Positions 17,889-26,362 of a DNA stretch of 58,373 nt are shown in pieces. The notes under the pieces are model-generated. The model was not told where the DNA came from. It was given only the letters and a program-made list of their open reading frames with translations, and did no database searches. The first letter of the stretch is position 1, and each line of letters opens with the position of its first letter. Origin of the DNA: JABDGC01 sp964466595 (GTDB lineage Bacteria; Pseudomonadota; Gammaproteobacteria; DSM-16500); contig CAYXNR010000009.1 of the NCBI GenBank assembly GCA_964466595.1, positions 1 to 58,373 on the forward strand. The letters are read 5' to 3'. Position numbers and translations under genes: made by a program.

Positions 17889-18176
17889 ATGCATGTAATT
17901 ACTAAAAAAAGAATCGTTGAGGCAAAGAAAAAATACCCTCATTCTGTTTCAGCCTTAGATGGTTGGTATGCGGTGGTTAAGAAAAATAACTTCCTTAGTT
18001 TTGCTAACTTGAAGCAGGTTTTTAACACAGTTGATAAGATAGGCAAGCTTTATATATTTGATATCGGCGGTAATAAATTGCGACTGATTGCAAGTGTCCA
18101 TTTTAATCGTAAAAAACTTTATATCAGAGCTATTCTAACTCACGCTGAATATGATAAAAGCAAGTGGAGGAATTAA
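17889..18176 (+). CDS. higB: HigB-type mRNA interferase toxin
   Basis: HigB toxins are small RelE-fold ribonucleases that cut mRNA on the ribosome. The 95-residue product starts MHVITKKRIVEAKKKYP and has SALDGWYAVVKK, then NKLRLIASVHFNRKKLYIRAILTHAEYDK, the pattern of the HigB_toxin family in which the strand with the conserved Arg and the closing YDKxxW region form the active-site face. Its ribosome-binding site AGGAG sits seven bases before the ATG. The stop codon is one base from the antitoxin start, and the toxin-first order is typical of hig systems. Confidence 0.93.
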   Translation: MHVITKKRIVEAKKKYPHSVSALDGWYAVVKKNNFLSFANLKQVFNTVDKIGKLYIFDIGGNKLRLIASVHFNRKKLYIRAILTHAEYDKSKWRN

Positions 18177-18177
18177 T

Positions 18178-18600
18178 ATGACAGTTTTACACCAAAAAGA
18201 TGCTCTTAAGAACACACTGAAGCATTGGAAATATATTGCTCATGAAATACATGAGCCCTTGAATCTCATAGAGTATGACAGATTATCAAAAATTCTTGAT
18301 AGGTTGTTAGATATGGTTGGAGAAGACGAAAACCACGAATTAATAGGCCTTGTTGATTTTGTGAGCTTAATGATTGAACGCTACGATGAACGTGAAAACG
18401 ATCAAGTCAAAAATATTTCTGGTATTGCTGCTTTAAAATTTCTGATGGAACAGCATCATCTTAAACAAGCTGATTTACCAGAAATAGGTAGTCAAGGCGT
18501 TGTTTCTGAAATTTTACAAGGTAAGCGTAAGTTGAATCTAAAACAGATTAAAAAACTCGCTAAACGCTTCCATGTTTCTTATGAGACCTTTATTGATTAG
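18178..18600 (+). CDS. higA: HigA-type antitoxin with helix-turn-helix
   Basis: It neutralises HigB and represses the operon. At 140 residues it is the longer HigA class: an N-terminal helical segment (LNLIEYDRLSKILDRLLDMV, residues ~30-50) and a C-terminal Xre-like helix-turn-helix near residues 88-130 (LKFLMEQHHLKQADLPEIG then VVSEILQGKRKLNLKQIKKLAKRF). The ATG after GGAGG is used here; an upstream in-frame ATG inside higB has no ribosome-binding site. The 3' end overlaps the convergent tsaC gene by 11 bases. Confidence 0.92.
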   Translation: MTVLHQKDALKNTLKHWKYIAHEIHEPLNLIEYDRLSKILDRLLDMVGEDENHELIGLVDFVSLMIERYDERENDQVKNISGIAALKFLMEQHHLKQADLPEIGSQGVVSEILQGKRKLNLKQIKKLAKRFHVSYETFID

Positions 18601-19567
18601 TGATTTTGTATGCCGCTTTTTGTAGACGGTCAGAAATAGCCTCCCAGGCTGGATCAAGAGGAGGTTCTTCCACAACTATTTTTTTAAATCCCTGTTTATC
18701 CAGAGTACGCAAGGTGAGATATAAATCATGTGCATATTGTTGTGCTTGGTTTGACATCTGAATCCACTGAATTCCCTCATAGTGAAGGAGGGGATTTTTT
18801 CTGACTAAACAGGCTAAGGGCAAATCTTTGGGACAGAGTTGATTTAAAAAAGCTTCAATTTCTGTAGAAGAAATTAAACTTAAAGGCGTTTCCGGCGCAT
18901 AATGCACAGGCTCCATGCCAGGAACACGGGGCGCCTTGTCATAGGAAAAGGAAACAGTTTGATGAAGAACCTGTTCCAATTGCAGGGCCGTAATCATACC
19001 GGGCCGCAAAATGACAGGTCGATCTCGACTTAAATCCACAATAGTGGATTCGAGGCCAACTTCGCAAATACCACCTTCTAAGATACAAGTGACTTGTGTA
19101 CCTAATTCTTCGCGAACCGCTTGGGCGCTAGTCGGACTAAGGCGCTTAAAACGATTGGCAGAAGGTGCTGCCAGGCCATCACCAAAGGCACGCAATAGAG
19201 CTTCTGCCACAGGATGGGCTGGAATACGAAGTCCCACCGTATCCTGCCCGCCCGTAAGCAGCTCAGGCAGGCCCGGCTGTTTTTTTAAAATCAGGGTTAA
19301 AGGACCCGGCCAAAAGGTCTGTGCAAGAAGCAGGGCTTCCTCAGGTATATCTCGTGCCCATTCCGAAAGCTGTTGCGTGGAAGCAAGATGCACAATTAAA
19401 GGGTGCGTAAAGGGGCGGCCCTTGGCCAGAAACACTTTTGTTAGTGCTGCAGAATTGCGCGCATGGGCTCCTAAGCCGTAGACGGTTTCTGTCGGAAAAG
19501 CAATTAACTCTCCTGCCCGTAAGAGTGTAAGTGCTTCATTAATTTCAATTTGTTTAATGTTTTTCAT
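18590..19567 (-). CDS. tsaC: L-threonylcarbamoyladenylate synthase, Sua5 type
   Basis: It makes threonylcarbamoyl-AMP from threonine, bicarbonate and ATP, the donor for t6A at tRNA position 37. The YrdC domain (residues ~8-195) shows LIAFPTETVYGLGA, KVFLAKGRPFTHPLIVH, FWPGPLTLILKK, VGLRIPAHP and GLAAPSANRFKRLSPT. The C-terminal Sua5 domain (about 220-325, after GMEPVHYAPETPL) makes this the two-domain form. tsaE, from the same pathway, is at 56.2 kb. In many genomes a YrdC/YciO gene precedes scpA; here scpA is 3.7 kb away with unrelated genes between. Confidence 0.93.
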   Translation of the reverse strand: MKNIKQIEINEALTLLRAGELIAFPTETVYGLGAHARNSAALTKVFLAKGRPFTHPLIVHLASTQQLSEWARDIPEEALLLAQTFWPGPLTLILKKQPGLPELLTGGQDTVGLRIPAHPVAEALLRAFGDGLAAPSANRFKRLSPTSAQAVREELGTQVTCILEGGICEVGLESTIVDLSRDRPVILRPGMITALQLEQVLHQTVSFSYDKAPRVPGMEPVHYAPETPLSLISSTEIEAFLNQLCPKDLPLACLVRKNPLLHYEGIQWIQMSNQAQQYAHDLYLTLRTLDKQGFKKIVVEEPPLDPAWEAISDRLQKAAYKITNQ

Positions 19568-19610
19568 AATTTAAGTAAATGAATGAGCATTTATAACATT
19601 TCAACTAGTA

Positions 19611-19641
19611 AACTGTACAGTTCTTGTTAAAGTGATACAAT
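19611..19641 (+). promoter_or_regulatory. Perfect 12-bp palindrome in the tsaC/ankyrin divergent region
   Basis: AACTGTACAGTT at 19611-19622 is a perfect palindrome. TACAAT at 19636-19641 is a reasonable -10 for the rightward gene, and the palindrome would fall where its -35 should be. This arrangement suggests an operator, but a single short palindrome can also occur by chance. Confidence 0.3.
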
Positions 19642-19672
19642 ATAGACCTAAAACATTATTTTTGATAATTTT

Positions 19673-21202
19673 ATGTATCATACTATTTTTGCTATCAATA
19701 AACACAAAAGACGAACTCAAAAGCTTCCTCAAAAAGTGGATGACTTAGGCAATGAAAGAATAGAAAAGGCCTTAGCGCAAGATGAGGTTGAAGAACTTCA
19801 ATACCTTGCTTCCATCAACCCGAATCTGCTCTTAAAATATATCGACAGGAACAACTACGATATTTACCAAAGTGCAGTACAGTTAGACGCTCTTTTTTGT
19901 TTGCAATATTTATTTGAGCTAGCTTACCCGCGAGCTTTTAGGCTCGATGCTGATGGCAATTCTTTGTTGCACCTAGCTGCAAAAGGAGGAAAGCCTAAGG
20001 TTTTTAGTTTTCTCATGGATGAGCTCTTCGAACATCTGGGAGCACAGCTCAATAAAAAAGACGAAGCTCTTCTCGAGCTAGCTCAACAATCAGGTAATAG
20101 AGAGCTTTTGGCTCTGCTCTACCAACACCAGGATCCCAGGACCTTGGATATTTTGCCCTGTGGTTTAAGCCAAGACTCCTTTATTGAAGAGGAAGGTTTG
20201 GCTGTCAAGGGACTGGCTCTGATGTTGCATTACTATGTACGAAAAAATCAAAATACACCTGAGCTATTTTTTGTTCAAAATCAAAAGGAGGATGGAGCGG
20301 CTCTCGCCAAGCTTTTTGATCTTTTTGTGAATGCCGATCACGATAATCTTTTATTGTACTATGATAAGGGCAGGCATCGTTTAGTTTATAAGTGTGAAAA
20401 ATTTCAAGGACAAGCCTATATTTTTGTGTTGGATCCCTTGTCATTCTGGAGTGATAAAAAAACTATCTTTAAGCTCATGAAAGCGAATTATCCTCAAAGC
20501 TTAGCTAAATTGACATTTTGCATTAGTGAAACAAGACAACAAACTGCAGAATGGGGTTGTAGATATTATAGCTTAAAGAATATTAGCCTTTTGATAAAAA
20601 CTCCTTGTTTTTATGCAGAATTAGAAGCTGGAAAATATTTTACTAAAACAGAAAAAGAGCAAGATCTCAGGCTGTGCTATTTCTTTCTTCCAGCCCGCTT
20701 CATGCATTTGACAACCTCGCCCAAGCAATTGGCTCAATACACGACAAACTATCCTGAAGAAGCAAGAAAAATAGTAAGAAAAACCAAAGAAGGCGTGGAG
20801 CAAAATTTAATGGAATATTGTCTTCATCCTCGCGATCGTTATGGCGTCAAAACACCGCGGCTTGTTAAAGATCTTAATTATCATCCGAAAGAGGAAGAAA
20901 AAGAAGAAAATATTCCAACAATTCCCAAAAATCATTCACTTGAATTTTTTAGATATAAATACGATGAGGTCATCCAATCCTTGATGGATGAATTTTCTAA
21001 ACATGCCTTAGCATGCATCATCACCTTTTATGATGCTAGACAGCTTAGGCTAGATCCTCAAACTAAGCAAATCTACAATCAACAAATACTGCGAATTAAA
21101 AGCCAGCAGAAAAAAAATACTTATTTCTTTCTACCGCGAGCTGGAGGTGTAGCTAATAGAAATGAGGGTAAAAAAAGCCTAGACCCTAGCTTAGCTTATT
21201 AA
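19673..21202 (+). CDS. Ankyrin-repeat-like protein, putative effector
   Basis: A 509-residue cytosolic-type protein without signal peptide or membrane segments. Near residues 100-120 is one clear ankyrin unit (DADGNSLLHLAAKGGKPKVF), with weaker units on either side (residues ~55-85 and ~125-160). The remaining two thirds resemble nothing I recognise. The C-terminal 40 residues are rich in Lys, Gln, Asn and Gly. Ankyrin proteins with few repeats and unknown C-terminal parts are common among Dot/Icm substrates of Coxiella and Legionella, so a host-directed role is possible but inferred. Only a weak ribosome-binding site is visible before the ATG. Confidence 0.7.
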   Translation: MYHTIFAINKHKRRTQKLPQKVDDLGNERIEKALAQDEVEELQYLASINPNLLLKYIDRNNYDIYQSAVQLDALFCLQYLFELAYPRAFRLDADGNSLLHLAAKGGKPKVFSFLMDELFEHLGAQLNKKDEALLELAQQSGNRELLALLYQHQDPRTLDILPCGLSQDSFIEEEGLAVKGLALMLHYYVRKNQNTPELFFVQNQKEDGAALAKLFDLFVNADHDNLLLYYDKGRHRLVYKCEKFQGQAYIFVLDPLSFWSDKKTIFKLMKANYPQSLAKLTFCISETRQQTAEWGCRYYSLKNISLLIKTPCFYAELEAGKYFTKTEKEQDLRLCYFFLPARFMHLTTSPKQLAQYTTNYPEEARKIVRKTKEGVEQNLMEYCLHPRDRYGVKTPRLVKDLNYHPKEEEKEENIPTIPKNHSLEFFRYKYDEVIQSLMDEFSKHALACIITFYDARQLRLDPQTKQIYNQQILRIKSQQKKNTYFFLPRAGGVANRNEGKKSLDPSLAY

Positions 21203-21284
21203 AATAATTTTTTTCTATTCAAAGCCCATGGTTGTATACTCTTCTCCATAACCCGGTAGATAATACGCTTGAAAAGAGGTGGCT

Positions 21285-21902
21285 ATGAATTTGCTCTTTG
21301 ATTTCGATGGAACGCTAGTAGACAGCTTTTATTGCTTGGTTGAGATAGCCAGGCAATTAGCTGATGAATTTCAGTTTAGAAAAATAGAAGAACAGGAAAT
21401 TGAGGAGCTGCGGAATTTATCTTCACGACAAGTACTTCAATTTTTGAAGATACCCTTAATCAAGGTGCCGCTTTTAATTACAAGAGTGCGAAAATGTCTC
21501 CATGACAAAATAAAAAGCTTGGCGCCCGTGCCCCAGATGGGGCTGGTTCTCGAGCAGCTCGCAAGCTCACATACGCTCGGAATTTTGACCTCCAACTCAA
21601 AAGAAAATGTTTCTCTCTGGCTAGAATACAATCAATGGCAGCATTTTTTTAAATTTATCCATACCGAAAATCATTACTTGTCAAAAAAATATTTATTAAG
21701 AAAAACGCTCGCTCGTTATCAAATGAAGCAGAGCGACACTTTTTATATTGGTGATGAAACTCGTGATATAGAAGCCGCCCAAAAAAATCACCTTCAAGCG
21801 ATAGCAGTTAGCTGGGGTTATCATTCTGAAAAAGTGCTACTTACAAGCAAACCGACTTATTTGGTGCATAAACCGGAAGAATTGCTAGCCCTCTTATCTT
21901 AA
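21285..21902 (+). CDS. HAD-superfamily phosphatase, phosphoglycolate-phosphatase-like
   Basis: A haloacid-dehalogenase-type hydrolase of 205 residues, probably cytoplasmic. Motif I is FDFDGTLVDS (nucleophile and acid Asp, residues ~5-12), motif II is ILTSNSKENV near residue 105, the motif III lysine region contains LSKKYLLRKTL, and motif IV is YIGDETRDIEAA near residue 155. The helical cap after motif I places it with the Gph/PGP group, but the substrate cannot be told. I start at ATG 21285 because AGAGG precedes it; a GTG two codons earlier is also in frame. It stands alone between the ankyrin protein and the DUF4143 ATPase. Confidence 0.85.
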   Translation: MNLLFDFDGTLVDSFYCLVEIARQLADEFQFRKIEEQEIEELRNLSSRQVLQFLKIPLIKVPLLITRVRKCLHDKIKSLAPVPQMGLVLEQLASSHTLGILTSNSKENVSLWLEYNQWQHFFKFIHTENHYLSKKYLLRKTLARYQMKQSDTFYIGDETRDIEAAQKNHLQAIAVSWGYHSEKVLLTSKPTYLVHKPEELLALLS

Positions 21903-21938
21903 AATATTTATTATATTCATATAGTTAAACAAAAATGT

Positions 21939-21976
21939 TTGATAGTGGTTAAAATACCACGTAAAATAACCACTAT
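21939..21976 (+). promoter_or_regulatory. Promoter of the DUF4143 ATPase overlaid by a 10-bp inverted repeat
   Basis: TTGATA (21939-21944), a 17-base spacer and TAAAAT (21962-21967) form a good promoter. Over it lies a perfect inverted repeat, ATAGTGGTTA (21942-21951) and its complement (21967-21976), with a 15-base spacer. Inside is a second, shorter repeat, GTGGT-N6-ACCAC (21945-21960). The ATG follows 18 bases later. This is what a repressor site looks like. The second DUF4143 gene has the same layout with different bases. Confidence 0.6.
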
Positions 21977-21994
21977 GTTATCTGGATTAATTCG

Positions 21995-23158
21995 ATGCCT
22001 ATTTTCCAATATATTCCGCGAAAGCTTTTTACTATTTTAAAGCAAAGCAAAAAAAGCATTTTATTATTAGGCCCGCGGCAGGTCGGTAAGTCAACTTTAA
22101 TGGAAAATTTAAATCCTGATCTGACTATTAATTTAGCACGTGAATCAACCTATCTTGAATTTGCAAGTAATCCTTCTGCCCTGGAGGAGCGCCTCACTCA
22201 CTTAGGGCAGGGAATCATTTTGCTGGATGAGATACAAAGACTTCCTTCCTTATTGAATACTGTTCAGGTGCTCCTTGATGATAAAAACAAGTCTTATCGA
22301 TTCTTATTAACCGGCTCCTCCGCCCGAAAGTTAAAACGAGGGAAGGCTAATCTCTTGCCGGGCAGAATACATAGTTTCCATTTAGGGCCCTTAACTTGCG
22401 AGGAATTAAATTTTGAGGTGGATATAAAATCCTTGTTAGCCTTTGGAAGTTTGCCGGGTATTATAAGTGAGCCAGAATTAACAGAAAAAACCTTAACCTT
22501 AAAATCATATGCAGCGACCTATTTAAAAGAAGAAGTGCAAGCCGAAGCGCTTACAAAAAATATTGAGGGATTTTCGCGCTTTATTTATGTTGTCGGCGCG
22601 GCAACCACGCGTTTTTTAGATTTATCTAAATTAGCATTGCAAGCCATGATTCCAAGACAAAGCGCGGTTCGTTATTTTGAAATACTCGAAGATACGCTGA
22701 TTATAAAACGCTGTGAAGCCTTCGCCAAAAGCTTACGCAAAAGATTAATCCAACACCCGCGTTATTTCTTTTTTGATGTGGGCGTGCTAAATGGCTTGCT
22801 GGGAAATTTTATTGTTTCGCCTGATCGGATTGGTCTTTTATTTGAACATTTTGTGTTTAATCAATTAAATGAAATAGCTGCTTCTAGGAATGAAGATCTG
22901 CGTCTTTCCTCTTATCGTACAGAAAATGGTGTTGAGGTTGATTTTATTGTAGAAAGAAAAAATGAAATTACTGCGATTGAAGTGAAAGCTTCTAAAACGA
23001 TTTTCCCGCAAGATCTTCGTGGATTAAAAAGTTTTATGGACTTTCTTGGTAAACCGGTGAGAGGCGTGGTTTTATATCTTGGTGAGCATCCAAAAATAAT
23101 GGATAGGATTGAAATTCTTCCTTGGATAGATTTCTTCAAGGAAATGGTTTCATATTGA
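21995..23158 (+). CDS. AAA-family ATPase with DUF4143 C-terminal domain (first of two)
   Basis: P-loop ATPase of unknown cellular role. The N-terminal ATPase domain has Walker A LLGPRQVGKST near residue 27, Walker B GIILLDEIQRLP near residue 75 and sensor FLLTGSSARKL near residue 105. The C-terminal DUF4143 domain (about 180-387) has YFFFDVGVLNGLLG and ends in a nuclease-like fold signature: RTENGVEVDFIVERKN followed by AIEVKAS, which resembles the D...ExK pattern of PD-(D/E)xK proteins. Length 387 is typical. No partner gene is adjacent. A regulatory inverted repeat overlies its promoter, and a fragment of the window's repeat family lies just after the stop. Confidence 0.92.
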   Translation: MPIFQYIPRKLFTILKQSKKSILLLGPRQVGKSTLMENLNPDLTINLARESTYLEFASNPSALEERLTHLGQGIILLDEIQRLPSLLNTVQVLLDDKNKSYRFLLTGSSARKLKRGKANLLPGRIHSFHLGPLTCEELNFEVDIKSLLAFGSLPGIISEPELTEKTLTLKSYAATYLKEEVQAEALTKNIEGFSRFIYVVGAATTRFLDLSKLALQAMIPRQSAVRYFEILEDTLIIKRCEAFAKSLRKRLIQHPRYFFFDVGVLNGLLGNFIVSPDRIGLLFEHFVFNQLNEIAASRNEDLRLSSYRTENGVEVDFIVERKNEITAIEVKASKTIFPQDLRGLKSFMDFLGKPVRGVVLYLGEHPKIMDRIEILPWIDFFKEMVSY

Positions 23159-23175
23159 AAAAACGGCAGAGATCG

Positions 23176-23202
23176 CTGGGTGCCGGCTAAAAACATGCTG
23201 GA
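23176..23202. repeat. Degenerate fragment of the MITE-like core
   Basis: The segment CTGGGTGCCGGCTAAAA followed by CATGCTGG matches the core of the two full repeat copies (26959-27099 and 33441-33568) with a few changes, but no terminal inverted repeats are left. It lies between the DUF4143 ATPase and scpA. It is probably an old remnant. Confidence 0.5.
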
Positions 23203-23261
23203 CGGGACCTGGGTATAAGGACTCTATTATGCTAAACTAGCTAAACAGAAGGTGTTCAAAG

Positions 23262-24065
23262 ATGCAGCAGCTAGCTGAAATTATTCCAATAGCCAAGGTT
23301 CGCGGCGAAGCCCTAACGGTTCTTCCCCAAGATCTTTATATTCCACCCGATGCAATGGAAGTGGTACTTGAGGCCTTTGAAGGCCCCTTGGATGTACTGC
23401 TTTATCTGATTAAAAAACAGAATATTGATATTTTGGATATTCCAGTTGCAGAAGTAACCCGCCAATACATGGAATATGTAGATTTTATCAAAGGCTTATC
23501 TCTTGAATTGGCAGCTGAATACCTGGTGATGGCGGCGCTTTTAACTGAAATTAAATCGCGTATGCTTTTGCCCCAGCTAGAAGAGAATAATGAAGAAGAG
23601 GATCCGCGTACCGAATTAGTGCGTCGTTTGCAGATTTATGAGCAATTTAAAAAGGCCGCTGCTTCCCTCGATGAGCTACCCCGTCAAGGGCGAGATACTT
23701 TTACGGTTGTGACTGATACCAGTAATATGCCAATTATTAAACCCCTACCCCAGGTTCATTTGAAAGAGCTCGTTTTTGCCTTGATGGAAGTATTAAAACG
23801 AGCGGAACTTCTGACTGGTCATAAAATACAGCGAGAGGGATTTTCTATAAAAGATCGCATGTCACAGATCTTAATACGCGTACAGGAAGCCGAATTTGTG
23901 CCTTTTACCGCACTTTTTACTGTAGAAGAAGGTCGTCTTGGCGTGGTGGTTAGCTTTCTTGCTATGTTAGAACTCTTGAAAGATAAGATTATTGAATTTG
24001 TTCAAGTCCTACCTTTTGGGCCTATTCATTTAAAAGGCACTCTTCACGAGAAGGCCTTACTCTAA
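23262..24065 (+). CDS. scpA: Segregation and condensation protein A
   Basis: ScpA is the kleisin that bridges SMC heads and binds ScpB. The signature FEGPLDVLLYLIKKQNIDILDIPVAEVTRQY lies near residues 38-68, followed by ELAAEYLVMAALLTEIKSRMLLP and the conserved RRLQIYEQFKKAA. The C-terminal winged helix (about 200-260) has FTALFTVEEGRLGVVVSFLAMLELLK. Length 267 is normal. AAGGTG precedes the ATG at seven bases. In most relatives scpA, scpB and rluB form one operon; here scpA is alone and on the opposite strand from scpB-rluB. Confidence 0.95.
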   Translation: MQQLAEIIPIAKVRGEALTVLPQDLYIPPDAMEVVLEAFEGPLDVLLYLIKKQNIDILDIPVAEVTRQYMEYVDFIKGLSLELAAEYLVMAALLTEIKSRMLLPQLEENNEEEDPRTELVRRLQIYEQFKKAAASLDELPRQGRDTFTVVTDTSNMPIIKPLPQVHLKELVFALMEVLKRAELLTGHKIQREGFSIKDRMSQILIRVQEAEFVPFTALFTVEEGRLGVVVSFLAMLELLKDKIIEFVQVLPFGPIHLKGTLHEKALL

Positions 24066-24084
24066 AGCCAGAAGAAAAGCGCTT

Positions 24085-24858
24085 CTAAATCTTAAAAGTC
24101 GCTATCACCGGCGCATGATCAGAAGGACGTTCTGCGCCGCGAGCTGTTGTATCGATCATACAGCAGAGGCATGTGGAAGCCAAAGCTTTGCTCGATAAAA
24201 CGAGATCAATACGCAAACCACGATTTCGTATAAATGAATTGAGCCGATAATCCCACCAGCTAAAATGCTGATCAGCTTGCTCATGTAAACGAAAACAATC
24301 CTCTAAGCCGAGTTCAAAGAGGGCATGCAGCTTCTCTCGTTCAGGCTGACTAAAAAGCACCTGTCCTTCCCACAAGAGTGGATCATGCACATCACGTGCT
24401 TCTGGAGCAATATTGAAGTCGCCAAGCAAAATAAGTTGCGGATGAGTTTGTAATTCCTGAGATAGAAAATTTTTTAAATGATCAAGCCACCTGAGTTTAT
24501 AATTATATTTTTCAGAAAGAACACTCTGGCCATTGGGAACATAAATATTCCAAATTCGAAGAGGACCAAGACTCGCGCCGAGAACCCGTTTTTCATTCGG
24601 GTCCAGTTGGGGAATGACTTTTTCAATGTTAGTGAGTGTTTGCTTACTCAGTATGGCCAAACCATTATAGGTTTTTTGGCCATGAAAAATGACCTGATAA
24701 CCACTAGCCTCTAAGGCCTCAGCAGGAAAAAGGTCATCACTCACCTTGGTTTCCTGCAAAGCAAGCACATCTGGCTGTTCTCGACTGAGCCAGCTTAGAA
24801 CCTGCGGCAAACGAACCCGCAAAGAATTCACATTCCAGGTAGCGATTTTTAAAATCAT
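24085..24858 (-). CDS. xthA: Exodeoxyribonuclease III
   Basis: A Mg-dependent AP endonuclease and 3' exonuclease of base-excision repair. The motifs are in order: ATWNVNSLRVRLPQVLSWL at the start, LALQETKV with the metal Glu near residue 37, YNGLAIL, NIYVPNG near residue 110, LLGDFNIAPEARDVHDP near residue 150, FSWWDYR near residue 200 and the closing SDHAPV with the catalytic His. Length 257 fits the ExoIII family (E. coli 268). Its ATG overlaps the glnA stop by four bases, so the two are co-transcribed. Confidence 0.95.
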   Translation of the reverse strand: MILKIATWNVNSLRVRLPQVLSWLSREQPDVLALQETKVSDDLFPAEALEASGYQVIFHGQKTYNGLAILSKQTLTNIEKVIPQLDPNEKRVLGASLGPLRIWNIYVPNGQSVLSEKYNYKLRWLDHLKNFLSQELQTHPQLILLGDFNIAPEARDVHDPLLWEGQVLFSQPEREKLHALFELGLEDCFRLHEQADQHFSWWDYRLNSFIRNRGLRIDLVLSSKALASTCLCCMIDTTARGAERPSDHAPVIATFKI

Positions 24859-26261
24859 AAACTATAGTACAAATCAAATTCCTTCGGATGAGTGGTCATA
24901 CTGACACTTGTTGCTTCTTCCCTCTTCACCTCAAGATAGGCCTGAATTAAGTCTTGAGAGAATACCCCTCCTTCCAACAAAAAGGCCTGATCTTTTTCAA
25001 GATTATCCAAGGCTTGCTCCAGCGAAGTGCATAAGCTAGGTAATTTTTTCACCTTTTCGGGGGCTAAGTCATAGAGATTTTCATCAACCGCTTCACCGGG
25101 ATGAATTTTATTTTTGATACCATCCAATCCTGCCATTAACATAGCGGCAAAAGCTAAATAGGGATTGGCCATAGCATCTGGAAAACGAGCTTCAATGCGG
25201 GTTTCTTTTTTATTGAAAGCATGCGGGATACGAATGGCTGCTGAACGATTGCCTGCGGAGTAAACCATGGTGACCGGTGCTTCATAGCCAGGTACTAAGC
25301 GTTTGTAGCTATTGGTGCTTGGATTTGTAAAAGCATTCAAAGCTCGTGCATGCCTAATGATTCCGCCAATATAATAGAGAGCGGTTTGTGATAGGCCGGC
25401 ATATTCCTGACCACTAAAAATATTTTCGCCTTCTTTGAAAAGAGACTGATGACAATGCAAGCCGCTACCATTATCGCCGACCAAAGGTTTGGGCATAAAG
25501 GTTACAGATTTTCCATGCGCATGTGCGACATTATGAACAGCATATTTAAAAATTTGCATTTCATCGGCTTTGATCAAAAGCGTATTATAACGAGTGGTAA
25601 TTTCATTTTGATTAGAAGTGGCGACCTCATGGTGGTGTACCTCAGGAACGAGGCCCATCGAAGCAAGAGAATGGCACATCGTGCTACGTAAGTCGTGGGA
25701 AGAATCAACAGGGGGAACAGGAAAGTAGCCGCCCTTAATACGTGGGCGATGTCCCATATTGCCATCTTCAGAACGCAGTCCCGTATTCCAGGCAGCTTCT
25801 TCAGAATCGACTTTGTAAAAGCAGCCATTCATGCTCAAATCCCAGCGGACATCGTCAAAGATAAAAAATTCAACTTCTTGACCATAATAGCAAGTGTCAG
25901 CGACCCCCGAGGCCTGCATATAGGCTTCGGCACGTCTTGCAACAGAACGCGGATCGCGTAAATAGGGGGCCTTGGTCAGCGGGTCGTAAACGTCGCAGCG
26001 AATAATCAGCGTAGGGCTATGACAGAAGGGGTCGAGGAGGGCTGTTTCGGCTAGAGGCATCAGAATAAGATCAGATTTGTTAATTACCTGCCAGCCGCTC
26101 AAGGAGGAACCATCGAAGATCTTGCCATGTTGAAATAGGTTATCCTCTGCTTTATTACTAGGCAAGGTGACATGATGTTCTTTGCCGCGAAGATCAGTGA
26201 AGCGAAGATCAAGAAATTCGATATGATGTTCATCGATCATTTTTTTTATATGATTCGCCAT
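24855..26261 (-). CDS. glnA: Glutamine synthetase, type I
   Basis: It condenses glutamate and ammonia to glutamine using ATP. Family landmarks are DLRFTDLRGKEHHVTLP near residue 17, FDGSSLSGWQ near residue 49, YYGQEVEFFIFDD (metal Glu) near residue 127, GGYFPVPPVDSSHDLR, GDNGSGLHCHQSLFK near residue 265 and RIEARFPDAMANPYLAFAAML. ENLYDLAPEK near residue 397 contains the tyrosine that GlnE adenylylates in the GSI-beta class, so post-translational control is likely. Length 468 matches E. coli (469). An AGGTG site precedes the ATG. xthA overlaps its 3' end. Confidence 0.97.
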   Translation of the reverse strand: MANHIKKMIDEHHIEFLDLRFTDLRGKEHHVTLPSNKAEDNLFQHGKIFDGSSLSGWQVINKSDLILMPLAETALLDPFCHSPTLIIRCDVYDPLTKAPYLRDPRSVARRAEAYMQASGVADTCYYGQEVEFFIFDDVRWDLSMNGCFYKVDSEEAAWNTGLRSEDGNMGHRPRIKGGYFPVPPVDSSHDLRSTMCHSLASMGLVPEVHHHEVATSNQNEITTRYNTLLIKADEMQIFKYAVHNVAHAHGKSVTFMPKPLVGDNGSGLHCHQSLFKEGENIFSGQEYAGLSQTALYYIGGIIRHARALNAFTNPSTNSYKRLVPGYEAPVTMVYSAGNRSAAIRIPHAFNKKETRIEARFPDAMANPYLAFAAMLMAGLDGIKNKIHPGEAVDENLYDLAPEKVKKLPSLCTSLEQALDNLEKDQAFLLEGGVFSQDLIQAYLEVKREEATSVSMTTHPKEFDLYYSL

Positions 26262-26362
26262 AGCTCACACCTCGATAAAAATGAAGGGATCATTCTAGCG
26301 AATGAAAAGAGGATTGACTAGGGGCTAAATGGCTGCTTGATTTTAATTCTTGCTTCCTGAAT

